Notes: generated by a model not told the origin, from the letters alone. 64,000 bases of DNA from Denitratisoma sp. (GCA_032027165.1 JAVSMO010000001.1:3341960-3405959), one strand, 5' to 3'; numbered from the stretch's first letter, positions 7,893 through 15,491 are shown. Translations and numbers: made by a program.

Positions 7893-10106
7893 ATGGGCAC
7901 GACACCAGGCCGAGCAACTGAGTCGGCGCTGGATAGGGCGTCGGCGCTGTTGCACCAAGGCAAGCATGAGGAAGCCGAGGCGACTGCCCTGCAGGCAATC
8001 GGGGACGAGCCTGATTTCGCCGCCCGTGCCTGGTTTCTTGTCGGCGCCGCCCGCCATCGTTTGCAGCGCCCGGAGGCCGCCTTGGCCGCCATGCTGCATG
8101 CACTCTCCTTCGATCCGGCGCAGGACGAAGCACTACGGGCCTGCGCCATCCTTTACCTTGAACTGAAGCGGCCCAGGGAAGCGCTACCGCTTGCGGAGGA
8201 CCTTTGTCGGCGGCACCCGGGGGATATCAGCACGATCGTCGATGCCGGGATCATTCTGGAAGAAGTGGGCGATCTGCCGGCGGCGCTGGCGCGATACGAT
8301 GCTGCGCTGAGATTATCCCCACGGGACTACCGCGCACGCCTCAATCGCGGCGCCCTGCTGTCGAGGCTTGGCCGCCTGAAAGACGCGCTGCTGGACAACC
8401 AGACCCTGGTGCGCAGCCATGTCGGCAGCGCGGCGGCACACTACAATCTCGCCGATGTCCTGCTGCGTCTTGACCGCTATGCGGACGCGCTGGCTGCGGT
8501 CGAACGTGCCTTGCGCCTGGCGCCGGCAACCGCCGAGTACCACATGCTGCGTGGCCTCGTTCTGGCAATGCTGGAACGTGATGCGGAAGCAAGCGCCTCG
8601 TTTATGCGCGCCCATGAATTGAATCCGGAAGGTGCGCGGCGCTACCGGGCTGCCGCTGCGTCCACCGTCGGGCTTGCCAAAGAAGACGGACTGACCCGTG
8701 ACCCGCGCCAGATTCGCTTGGCGCGCTTGCTGGAAAGACAGAAAACCTGCGACTGGGGCGAACGGGATCGGTTGATCCGCGGCATGCGCGAGTTGGCAGG
8801 CGATATACGCAGGGCATCATCGCCCATCGAGGAGATGGGCCTCTATCATACGGCGCTATCCTTGCCGCTGAGCGCTGGAGAACAGCAGGCGCTGGCGCAG
8901 GGCATCTCTTCGGCCTTAAAGATTCGTCTGGGGGATCGCCCCCCAGCGACTTTTGCCTCTCGGCGTGGGAACAGGATTCGCCTTGGATTTCTGTCCCCCA
9001 ATTTCCGCGAGCATCCCTCGGCACAGCAGCACGGAAGGCACTTTGCCCTGCGTGACCGCTCCTGCTTCGAAGTATTCGCCTATTCACTGCATCAAGGTGA
9101 GGGTGAATTAAGAAAACGCATCGTTGAATCCTGCGATGAATTCAGGGAAGTCTCAGAACTTGGCGATAGGGAAATTGCCGCCTGTATTGCGTATGACGGT
9201 ATCGATATTCTTGTTGATCTGGCGGGTCACATGGACTTCTCTCGTCCGGAGGTCCTTGCCCTGCGACCGGCTCCCCTGAGAGTGTCATACATGGGCCTGC
9301 CGGCAACGATGGGACGGGAACTGATCGACTACCGCATTACCGATCACTTCACCACTACGCATGAGGAGATTGCATGGTGGAGCGAGAAGCTGGTTTTCCT
9401 GCCCGATACCCTGTGGATCTACAACGACCTGGAGGTGATTGACAGCAAGACGCCTAGCCGGATTGAATGCGGATTGCCGGAGCGTGGCTTCGTGTTCTGC
9501 TGCTTCAACACTGCCTACAAGATCGAACCCGACGTGTTCTCCGTCTGGATGCACCTGCTGCTGCGCGTGCCGGGCAGCGTCCTGTGGCTGCTGGAGGCCG
9601 GGCCGGAGACCAGTCGCAATTTGCTGCGCGAAGCCGCGGCGCGCGGTGTGGGGCAGGAGCGCCTGGTCTTCGCGCCGCGCCTGCCGCGGGCGGCGCACTT
9701 GGCGCGCCACGTCTGCGCAGACCTTTTTCTCGACACCTTTTACTGCGGGGCGCACACCACCACGGCGGATGCCCTGTGGGGCGGTTTGCCGGTGCTGAAT
9801 TGGGCGGGGAATACCATGGCATCCCGCATCGGTGCGAGCATTGTGCGGGCGGCAGGCCTGCCGGAACTGATCGCTTCCGACCATGTTTCCTACGAGGATG
9901 CGGCGTTTCGGTTGGCGACGCATCCAGACGAGCTGGGCGCGCTGCGCGAGCGGTTGGCGCGCATGCGCGAGTCCGGCACCTTGTTTGATACGTCGCACCG
10001 CGTACGCGAACTTGACCAAGCCTTTCTGATGATGTGGGAGCGACATGCAGCCGGCCTGTCGCCCGAAAGCTTCGCCGTTCCGCCTCTCGATGGGCCAGCG
10101 CGCTGA
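7893..10106 (+). CDS. TPR-containing GT41 O-GlcNAc-transferase-like (SPINDLY family) glycosyltransferase
   Basis: 737 residues. TPR repeats occupy about 8-270, followed by a linker and a GT41 catalytic region from about 355. Seen motifs: LGFLSPNFREHP with H374 at the position of OGT's catalytic-site histidine, RPAPLRVSYMGLPATMG, DYRITD, CFNTAYKIEP with K543 matching the nucleotide-sugar-binding lysine, and the family's strongest signature DLFLDT---GAHTTTADALWGGLPVL. No signal peptide, so it is cytoplasmic and would add a sugar to Ser/Thr (or Asn, as HMW1C does) of a protein. Its place between two FecR-domain genes suggests these are acceptors. No good Shine-Dalgarno is visible before 7893; the start is the least certain part. 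Confidence 0.85.
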   Translation: MGTTPGRATESALDRASALLHQGKHEEAEATALQAIGDEPDFAARAWFLVGAARHRLQRPEAALAAMLHALSFDPAQDEALRACAILYLELKRPREALPLAEDLCRRHPGDISTIVDAGIILEEVGDLPAALARYDAALRLSPRDYRARLNRGALLSRLGRLKDALLDNQTLVRSHVGSAAAHYNLADVLLRLDRYADALAAVERALRLAPATAEYHMLRGLVLAMLERDAEASASFMRAHELNPEGARRYRAAAASTVGLAKEDGLTRDPRQIRLARLLERQKTCDWGERDRLIRGMRELAGDIRRASSPIEEMGLYHTALSLPLSAGEQQALAQGISSALKIRLGDRPPATFASRRGNRIRLGFLSPNFREHPSAQQHGRHFALRDRSCFEVFAYSLHQGEGELRKRIVESCDEFREVSELGDREIAACIAYDGIDILVDLAGHMDFSRPEVLALRPAPLRVSYMGLPATMGRELIDYRITDHFTTTHEEIAWWSEKLVFLPDTLWIYNDLEVIDSKTPSRIECGLPERGFVFCCFNTAYKIEPDVFSVWMHLLLRVPGSVLWLLEAGPETSRNLLREAAARGVGQERLVFAPRLPRAAHLARHVCADLFLDTFYCGAHTTTADALWGGLPVLNWAGNTMASRIGASIVRAAGLPELIASDHVSYEDAAFRLATHPDELGALRERLARMRESGTLFDTSHRVRELDQAFLMMWERHAAGLSPESFAVPPLDGPAR

Positions 10107-10155
10107 GGCCATCAGCATGGCTCGCGATTGTCGATGCGTGCGCTAGAATAGTTCT

Positions 10156-10908
10156 ATGAAGCTTATTTCCTTACTGCATAGTGTCCGGCTTCGGCCAATG
10201 CTTGGCGGCGCGTTGCTGTGGGCATGCCTCGGGCTCGGGACGGCGCTGGCAGAAGATGCCGCGAAGGTCGATTTTGCGCTCGGCGAAGTCGTTGCGGTGC
10301 AGGCGGATGGCACGCGGCGACAGCTTGCGCGCGGAGGAAAAGTCAGTGCCGGCGAGACGGTGGACACCGGCGCCGGACGGGCGCAGTTGCGCTTTTCCGA
10401 CGGAGCCATGGTTTCGCTGCAGCCGCAGACGCAATTCCGCATTGACGCCTATGAATTCAAGGGCCAGCCGGACGGTAGCGAGAAGGGCTTTTTCAGCCTG
10501 CTGAAGGGAGCAATGCGCACCATCACGGGTGCCATAGGCAAGACGGATCGCAAGGCTTACCGGCTTGACACGGCGGTGGCCACCATCGGCATTCGCGGCA
10601 CCGAGTATGCGGTGGCCTACGGGAACAGCATTACCGTAACGACGAATTCCGGCCTGGTCGAGGTCTGCAACAGCGCCGGCTGTCTGCTGGTGGAAGCGGG
10701 ACAATCGGCCTTTGTGCCGGACGCCAACACCTTGCCGCTACTGACCCGGCGCAGCGCCCTGGATCCGCTTTTGGCTCCTCCCGCCACGCCGGTGCCAGGC
10801 TTTTCTTCCGGCGACAGCCCGGAACTGATCGCACCACCCCACAAGCCGCCGCACCAGCTTCCCCCGGAACCGATCTCGCCACCGCCGTATCAGGGGCCGC
10901 GCATGTAG
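10156..10908 (+). CDS. FecR-domain protein, short paralogue
   Basis: 250 residues: signal peptide (about 1-32, ending ALA|ED), then a FecR domain nearly identical in motifs to the 5628-7820 protein (FSDGAMVSLQPQTQFRI, DGSEKGFFSL, ATIGIRGTEY, VCNSAGC). It ends in a Pro-rich tail and lacks the two C-terminal modules entirely. It looks like a duplication that kept only the FecR half. It is about 50 bp downstream of the glycosyltransferase gene, possibly in the same transcript; a TAGAAT sequence just upstream could be a private -10. Confidence 0.75.
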   Translation: MKLISLLHSVRLRPMLGGALLWACLGLGTALAEDAAKVDFALGEVVAVQADGTRRQLARGGKVSAGETVDTGAGRAQLRFSDGAMVSLQPQTQFRIDAYEFKGQPDGSEKGFFSLLKGAMRTITGAIGKTDRKAYRLDTAVATIGIRGTEYAVAYGNSITVTTNSGLVEVCNSAGCLLVEAGQSAFVPDANTLPLLTRRSALDPLLAPPATPVPGFSSGDSPELIAPPHKPPHQLPPEPISPPPYQGPRM

Positions 10909-10952
10909 CCGGATGGGCCCGCTGCGGGACGCTCCTCTGATTTACGCGGCCG

Positions 10953-11456
10953 CTATGGCATGCGATCGTAGACGACGAAATCGAACTCCAGACCTTCTGG
11001 CGTGCTTAACCGTTCACGGTTCTTTTCCTGCCAGCCAATGCGGTCGATTGCCGGGAATCGTGCGTCTCCCGGGAATTCACGCCGGATTTCGGTAAGGTAG
11101 AGGCGCTGCGCCACGGGCATTGCTGCGGCATAGATCTGCGCGCCGCCGATAACGAAGATTTCATCGCCGGCTGATATGCAGGCCTTGATTGCCTCATCGA
11201 GTGAAGCGGCGACTTCGCAGCCCTCTGCACTGTATGCCGCATTGCGCGAAACGACGATGTTGCGCCGTCCGGGCAAGGGGCGGCCGATTGACTCATGTGT
11301 CCTGCGGCCCATGATCACAGGATGGCCCAGCGTCAGCGCCTTGAAGCGCTTCAGGTCCTCGGGCAGACGCCAGGGCAGGGCGTTGTCGCTGCCGATAACG
11401 CCGTTTGCGGCAACGGCAGCGATGAGGGAAAGGCGGGGTTTGCGGGCTTGATCCAT
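10953..11456 (-). CDS. folA: Dihydrofolate reductase
   Basis: Reduces dihydrofolate to tetrahydrofolate with NADPH, closing the cycle opened by thymidylate synthase. 167 residues. Motifs: AAVAANGVIGSDNALPWRLPEDLKRFK near the N-terminus with the substrate-binding acidic residue in PEDLK, GRRTHESIGRPLPGR at about 55, IVVSRN, and FVIGGAQIYAAAMP at about 120. It is transcribed divergently from the glrK homologue, with 52 bp between the start codons. Confidence 0.95.
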   Translation of the reverse strand: MDQARKPRLSLIAAVAANGVIGSDNALPWRLPEDLKRFKALTLGHPVIMGRRTHESIGRPLPGRRNIVVSRNAAYSAEGCEVAASLDEAIKACISAGDEIFVIGGAQIYAAAMPVAQRLYLTEIRREFPGDARFPAIDRIGWQEKNRERLSTPEGLEFDFVVYDRMP

Positions 11457-11508
11457 CGATGTGTTATCGTAAAAAAAGCAGAATGTTGCAGCCGCGAGAT
11501 TATACCGA

Positions 11509-12930
11509 GTGAGCCGCCTCTATCCTAAATCCTTCCTGCGCCTGATCCTGATCGGTTTCGGCCTGGTTTCGCTGCCACTCGTGTTTGCGCTGGGCAATGC
11601 GGCCTTTAACGTCCAGCATTTGGCTGAACAGAGTGAGCGGGCGGTGCGTGAGGCGGCCTTGGCGACGCGCGCCAGCCGAGAGATGCATGAAACCCTGACT
11701 GGCATGGAGCGTGCCCTGCGCCAGTATCTTGTGCTTCGGGAGCGCGGGCTGCTCGAGGATTATCGCCGCCTGCGGGGCGAGTTCGTGCAGGCGACACGGG
11801 AGTATTCCCAGTTGCCGCTGGATGAAACTGGGCGCGCCAGCCTGCAAGCCGTACTCGAACGCGAGCGGAAATTGCTGGAGGGTCTGAATGCCGGCGGGAC
11901 AGCCACAGTGGATGATTTCTCCACCATCGCCGAGCAGGCGCGGGCCGTATTGTCGGCCAGCGGCAGGCTGATCGATGCCGAGGTTGAGCGTCTGCGCACG
12001 ACGGCGCTCGATGCGCGCAGTACACTGATGTGGCAACTGCTCGCGGCGATACCCGTGACGCTCGGGATTGCCCTGTGGTTTCGCGCCATCATTTCCAGCC
12101 AGTTGCAGCAGGTCGATCGGGCCATCCGCGCCATCGGCCGCGCCGAGTACTCCGACGGCGTAACGGTTGCCGGCCCGCAGGACCTCGCCTATCTCGGCCG
12201 GCGGCTGGACTGGCTGCGGCGCAGGCTGGCGGAACTGGAGGAGCAGAAGAATCGTTTCCTGAGACATGTCTCGCATGACCTGAAAACGCCCCTTACCGCG
12301 ATCCGCGAGGGGTCCCAGTTGCTGGGAGAGGGCGTGCCGGGGCCGCTGAACGAACAGCAGAAAACCATCATTGGCATCATCGACCAGAACAGTCGCCGCC
12401 TACAGCAACTCATCGAAGAATTGATCAACTACCAGCAGGCGGGTTTTGCGGCAAGCAGCATCGATCCGCACCCGGTTGCGCTCGACGTGGTGTGTACCCA
12501 GGTGCTGCGCACGCATCGCCTGGTGGCTGCCGCTCGCGCCATTCGCTTCGAACGCAAGCTGGCCCCCGTCCTGGTTGAGGGAGATGCCGACAAACTGCGT
12601 GTGGTGGTCGACAACCTGATCACCAATGCCATCAAGTTCTCGCCGCGGGAGGGGATCATTCACGTCGAACTGGCAAAGCAGGATGGACGCGCCGTGCTCG
12701 ATGTCGCCGATCAGGGGCCTGGCGTTGCGGCCGAGGAGCGCGAGCGCGTCTTCGAGCCATTCTTTCGCGGCACGCGGGCCAGACGCGGCACGGTCAAGGG
12801 CAGTGGCCTCGGCCTGGCCATCGCCAAGGAGTATGTCCTGGCGCACCGTGGCAAAATTGAAATCATTGAGGCAGGCAAAGGCGGGCATTTTCGCGTCAAG
12901 CTTCCGCTGAACTGGGAAAAGAAGGGTTGA
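11509..12930 (+). CDS. glrK: Sensor histidine kinase, GlrK/QseE type
   Basis: 473-residue inner-membrane kinase. TM1 is about 10-30, a periplasmic helical domain of about 140 residues follows, TM2 is about 178-198, then a HAMP-like linker. The DHp domain has phosphoacceptor H256 in FLRHVSHDLKTPL. The catalytic domain has the N box DNLITNAIKFSP, DQGPGV and GSGLGLAIAKEY. The order kinase-lipoprotein-NtrC-type regulator is that of glrK-qseG-glrR in enterobacteria, supporting the name. The GTG start at 11509 is the first in a frame with a sensible membrane N-terminus. The next gene starts within 3 bp of its stop. Confidence 0.88.
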   Translation: MSRLYPKSFLRLILIGFGLVSLPLVFALGNAAFNVQHLAEQSERAVREAALATRASREMHETLTGMERALRQYLVLRERGLLEDYRRLRGEFVQATREYSQLPLDETGRASLQAVLERERKLLEGLNAGGTATVDDFSTIAEQARAVLSASGRLIDAEVERLRTTALDARSTLMWQLLAAIPVTLGIALWFRAIISSQLQQVDRAIRAIGRAEYSDGVTVAGPQDLAYLGRRLDWLRRRLAELEEQKNRFLRHVSHDLKTPLTAIREGSQLLGEGVPGPLNEQQKTIIGIIDQNSRRLQQLIEELINYQQAGFAASSIDPHPVALDVVCTQVLRTHRLVAAARAIRFERKLAPVLVEGDADKLRVVVDNLITNAIKFSPREGIIHVELAKQDGRAVLDVADQGPGVAAEERERVFEPFFRGTRARRGTVKGSGLGLAIAKEYVLAHRGKIEIIEAGKGGHFRVKLPLNWEKKG

Positions 12931-12932
12931 GA

Positions 12933-13436
12933 GTGGGACGATTGCTGTGGATTGCCGCTGCAATGCTGGTGGGCGGATGCGCATTGATGCCCGGGGCCGC
13001 GCCAGATCAGGATGCCGCATCCGCATCCCTGCCCGAAGCGGTGCGTGTGCAGGAAAATTCGGAAGTATCGGCCTTGTTGGCATACTATCAGGGACTGCTC
13101 GACCTGCCGGCGGAGGATTTGAGGCGCGAGTACCAGCGCACCAGCCAATCGTTCGCCCGCGACCACAGCGAGTTGGCGCGGTTGCGTTTGGCCATGCTGA
13201 TGAATGTTCCGGGGGCGGCTTGGCGTGACGATGCGAAGCTGGTGGGCCTCCTTGATGGGTCGGCCAGCCGCAAGGCGCCGCCGGACTCGCCGAGGCGGCA
13301 ATTCGTGGTGTTTCTGCTCAAACAGGTGGTGGAGCGCCTGCGGGAGCAGAAGCGTGCCGACGAGCTGCAGCAGAAACTGGACTCAATTTTGGCCATCGAG
13401 CGCAGCTTGCGTTCGCGGCAACCACAGAGAAAATGA
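12933..13436 (+). CDS. Outer-membrane lipoprotein, QseG/YfhG-like
   Basis: 167-residue lipoprotein with a short hydrophobic leader and lipobox LVGGC, then mostly helical, charged sequence. It lies between the kinase and the response regulator, as qseG (yfhG) does, where it is thought to modulate the sensor from the envelope. GTG 12933 is preferred over TTG 12927 because GAAGGG at 12921-12926 is then 6 nt upstream. It overlaps the regulator gene by 4 bp. Sequence similarity to enterobacterial QseG is weak by eye; the assignment rests on position and lipobox. Confidence 0.7.
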   Translation: MGRLLWIAAAMLVGGCALMPGAAPDQDAASASLPEAVRVQENSEVSALLAYYQGLLDLPAEDLRREYQRTSQSFARDHSELARLRLAMLMNVPGAAWRDDAKLVGLLDGSASRKAPPDSPRRQFVVFLLKQVVERLREQKRADELQQKLDSILAIERSLRSRQPQRK

Positions 13437-14797
13437 CTGAAGGAAAAGCACAGATACTGCTGGTCGACGACGACCGCGACCTGCTCAAGCTGATTTCGCT
13501 GCGCCTGTCGGCTGCCGGTTACGCGGTGCAGACGGCGGAAAGTGGCGCGCAGGCGCTGGCCCAGCTGGCGGTAGCCCACCCCCGCGTCGTCATCACCGAT
13601 CTGCGCATGGAAGGAATGGACGGCATGGCGCTGTTCGATCGCATCCATGCCGTCATGCCGACGCTGCCCGTCATCATCCTGACGGCGCATGGCACGATTC
13701 CCGATGCCGTGACCGCCACCCGGCGCGGCGTCTTCAGCTTTCTTACCAAGCCCTTTGATGGCAAGGATCTGCTTGCCCAGGTCGAGCAGGCACTGAAATT
13801 TTCGGGCGGGACGGAAACCGTCGGGGTGCCCGAGGCCTGGCGCTCCGCCATCGTGACGCGCAGCCAGCGCATGGAAGAGGTGCTGCGCCAGGCCAAGCTG
13901 GTGGCCGGCTCCGACGCCAGCGTGCTGATCTTCGGCGAATCCGGCAGCGGCAAGGAATTGCTCGCCCAGGCCATTCATCTGGCGAGCGTGCGATCCAAGG
14001 GGCCTTTCATGGCGGTCAACTGCGCGGCAATTCCGGAGCACTTGCTCGAAAGCGAATTGTTCGGCCATGCCAAAGGCGCTTTCTCCGGGGCGATCTATGC
14101 CCACCGCGGCCTCTTCCAGGCGGCGCAGGGCGGCACCCTCTTCCTCGACGAGATAGGTGACATGCCGCTTGCCCTGCAGGCCAAGCTGCTGCGCGCCTTG
14201 CAGGATCGCAGTGTGCGGCCGGTCGGTTCGACCGAAATGGTTCCGATCGACGTGCGCATCATCTCCGCCACCCACCGGGATCTCTCGGAGAGCATCCGGG
14301 TCGGCGCTTTCCGACCGGACCTTTACTACCGGCTGAATGTGGTCTCGCTGGCGCTGCCCCCTCTTTCCGAGCGGCGCGAGGACATTCCGCTCCTGTGCGC
14401 ACATTTTGTCGAGCAGTTGGCCGGGCGCTACAGCAAGCCGGCGCGCACCTTTGCCCCCGACGCGATGGAATTGCTGGTGAACGCCTCGTGGCCCGGCAAC
14501 GTGCGTCAGCTGCTCAACGTGGTTGAGCAGACCGTTGCGCTTTCCACCTCACCGGTCGTCCCGGCCTCGCTCGTGCAGCAGGCTTTGCATGACGACAACA
14601 CCATGATGGTGTCCCTCGATGAGGCGCGCCGGGCGTTCGAGCACGACTACCTGGTGCGCCTGCTCCGTGCCACCGAAGGCAACGTTACCCAGGCGGCGCG
14701 CATGGCGCAGCGCAATCGCACCGAGTTCTACAAGCTGCTGCAGCGGCACGACCTTACTCCCTCGTTGTTCAAGGCCGAGAAATCGGAAAAGGCCTGA
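13433..14797 (+). CDS. glrR: Sigma54-dependent NtrC-family response regulator, GlrR/QseF type
   Basis: 454 residues. The receiver domain has phosphoacceptor D56 (VVITDLRMEG). The AAA+ domain has Walker A GESGSGKE, the sigma54-contact loop GAFSGA at 215-220 (consensus GAFTGA, a conservative T to S change), GGTLFLDEIGD Walker B and the sensor arginine region. A Fis-type helix-turn-helix lies in the last 50 residues (VTQAARMAQRNRTEFYKLL). It activates sigma54 promoters when phosphorylated by the upstream kinase. A perfect sigma54 promoter and two TGTC-N10-GACA-like sites start just 38 bp after its stop, making that region its likely target. Confidence 0.9.
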   Translation: MTEGKAQILLVDDDRDLLKLISLRLSAAGYAVQTAESGAQALAQLAVAHPRVVITDLRMEGMDGMALFDRIHAVMPTLPVIILTAHGTIPDAVTATRRGVFSFLTKPFDGKDLLAQVEQALKFSGGTETVGVPEAWRSAIVTRSQRMEEVLRQAKLVAGSDASVLIFGESGSGKELLAQAIHLASVRSKGPFMAVNCAAIPEHLLESELFGHAKGAFSGAIYAHRGLFQAAQGGTLFLDEIGDMPLALQAKLLRALQDRSVRPVGSTEMVPIDVRIISATHRDLSESIRVGAFRPDLYYRLNVVSLALPPLSERREDIPLLCAHFVEQLAGRYSKPARTFAPDAMELLVNASWPGNVRQLLNVVEQTVALSTSPVVPASLVQQALHDDNTMMVSLDEARRAFEHDYLVRLLRATEGNVTQAARMAQRNRTEFYKLLQRHDLTPSLFKAEKSEKA

Positions 14798-14834
14798 ACC
14801 CGGGTTGTCGGGCATCCCAATATTCCCCACTCCA

Positions 14835-14854
14835 TTGTCGCTTTCAGGCGACAA
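14835..14854 (+). promoter_or_regulatory. Candidate GlrR enhancer site 1
   Basis: Perfect inverted repeat TTGTCGC-N6-GCGACAA containing TGTC-N10-GACA, the consensus reported for GlrR at the enterobacterial glmY promoter. Its centre is about 180 bp upstream of the predicted sigma54 start site, a normal enhancer distance. Confidence 0.6.
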
Positions 14855-14869
14855 ATAAAAATCACGTTG

Positions 14870-14882
14870 ATTCAAAAGGTTG
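14870..14882 (+). promoter_or_regulatory. Possible IHF site
   Basis: ATTCAAAAGGTTG matches WATCAANNNNTTR at all but one position and lies between enhancer site 1 and the sigma54 promoter, where IHF bending is usual. Weak motif, so low confidence. Confidence 0.25.
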
Positions 14883-14902
14883 CGCCATCATCGCGGGCGG
14901 CG

Positions 14903-14920
14903 TGTCGTCTACGCCAGACG
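14903..14920 (+). promoter_or_regulatory. Candidate GlrR enhancer site 2
   Basis: TGTC-N10-GACG, one mismatch from TGTC-N10-GACA, with inner arms CGTCT / AGACG. Centre about 113 bp before the predicted start site. A further TGTC half-site lies at 14936-14939. Confidence 0.45.
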
Positions 14921-14998
14921 CTTTAATCAAATTCGTGTCTATCGAATGGCATTAAGAAAATCATCTTGTGCAATGTTTAAAAATGGAAAACCAGTGAC

Positions 14999-15014
14999 TG
15001 GCACAGCGTTTGCT
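14999..15014 (+). promoter_or_regulatory. Sigma54 (-24/-12) promoter
   Basis: TGGCAC-N5-TTGCT, a perfect match to the sigma54 consensus, with GG at 15000-15001 and GC at 15012-15013 in correct phase. The start site is predicted near 15025. It is placed directly downstream of a sigma54 activator gene. Confidence 0.82.
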
Positions 15015-15024
15015 ATAAATGGGA

Positions 15025-15156
15025 TGAGAATAAGTTTTGCAGCAAGTTGTACGGACGGTTTTACGAATGCCGGCCGCCCGTAAGACAGGATGCCTCTACC
15101 TTCGGGGATCGGTCCTGAGCCAACCGATCGCGTCCTGTCTGCGCCGGCTTCTTTTT
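15025..15156 (+). ncRNA. Candidate sigma54-dependent small RNA (about 130 nt)
   Basis: The predicted transcript runs from the sigma54 start to an intrinsic terminator and has no convincing ORF of its own, only a possible leaderless 19-codon ORF at 15024-15083. The 3' half folds into a layered hairpin: GCCGGC (15069) with GCCGGC (15143), GACAGGA (15084) with TCCTGTC (15133), and GATCGGT (15107) with ACCGATC (15123), then TTCTTTTT. The arrangement recalls GlmY, a GlrR/sigma54-controlled sRNA in enterobacteria, but no sequence similarity to GlmY is evident. It could instead be an attenuated 5' leader of the gene at 15174. Confidence 0.5.
15069..15156 (+). terminator. Multi-layer intrinsic terminator
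   Basis: Three nested perfect stems of 6, 7 and 7 bp, ending in GCCGGC followed by TTCTTTTT. It lies between the sigma54 promoter and the Shine-Dalgarno of the next gene, so full termination would make a free RNA and read-through would express that gene. Confidence 0.65.
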
Positions 15157-15173
15157 ACACGAGAGGGGATGCC

Positions 15174-15491
15174 ATGGAACGTTTGATGCATGAAACCAGG
15201 GAAACCTTTACGACCCTGATGGTCTTCTCCTGCCTGGCTGTCGGCATCATCGGCGCGGTGTTCTATACCATGGGGCCCGACGGATGGCTGGTCGAGCGGG
15301 TTCGGGCCGTACTGCTCGATCCGAATCTCTCCACCTTGGCTGCTTTGAGCGCGGTGATCGGTGCGCTGGCGCTGGCCAAGCGCCTGCTGGATCGCCGCAA
15401 CGGCTCGGCCCTCAACAATCTCCTCGTCGGCGCAGTCGGTCTGGGCGGATTTGTCATCATCCTCCAGAGCGTCCGCACCGTTCTCAGCTAG
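15174..15491 (+). CDS. Small inner-membrane protein, unknown
   Basis: 105 residues, no family recognised. Three hydrophobic segments: about 15-33 (LMVFSCLAVGIIGAVFY), 52-66 (LAALSAVIGALALAK) and 79-98 (NNLLVGAVGLGGFVIIL). ATG 15174 is supported by GAGAGGGG 5 nt upstream, which itself begins only a few bases after the terminator T-run. Its expression probably depends on read-through from the sigma54 promoter or on an unseen promoter. It overlaps the end of glgA tail-to-tail by 8 bp. Confidence 0.7.
   Translation: MERLMHETRETFTTLMVFSCLAVGIIGAVFYTMGPDGWLVERVRAVLLDPNLSTLAALSAVIGALALAKRLLDRRNGSALNNLLVGAVGLGGFVIILQSVRTVLS

Noticed and set aside
14798..14834. Possible terminator after glrR
   Set aside because: Only a 4-bp CCCG/CGGG pairing without a T-run; I see no convincing terminator for the glrK-glrR operon.
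14880..15083. 67-codon frame across the sigma54 promoter region
   Set aside because: Starts from a TTG without a ribosome-binding site, spans the enhancer and promoter elements, and has no recognisable protein character.
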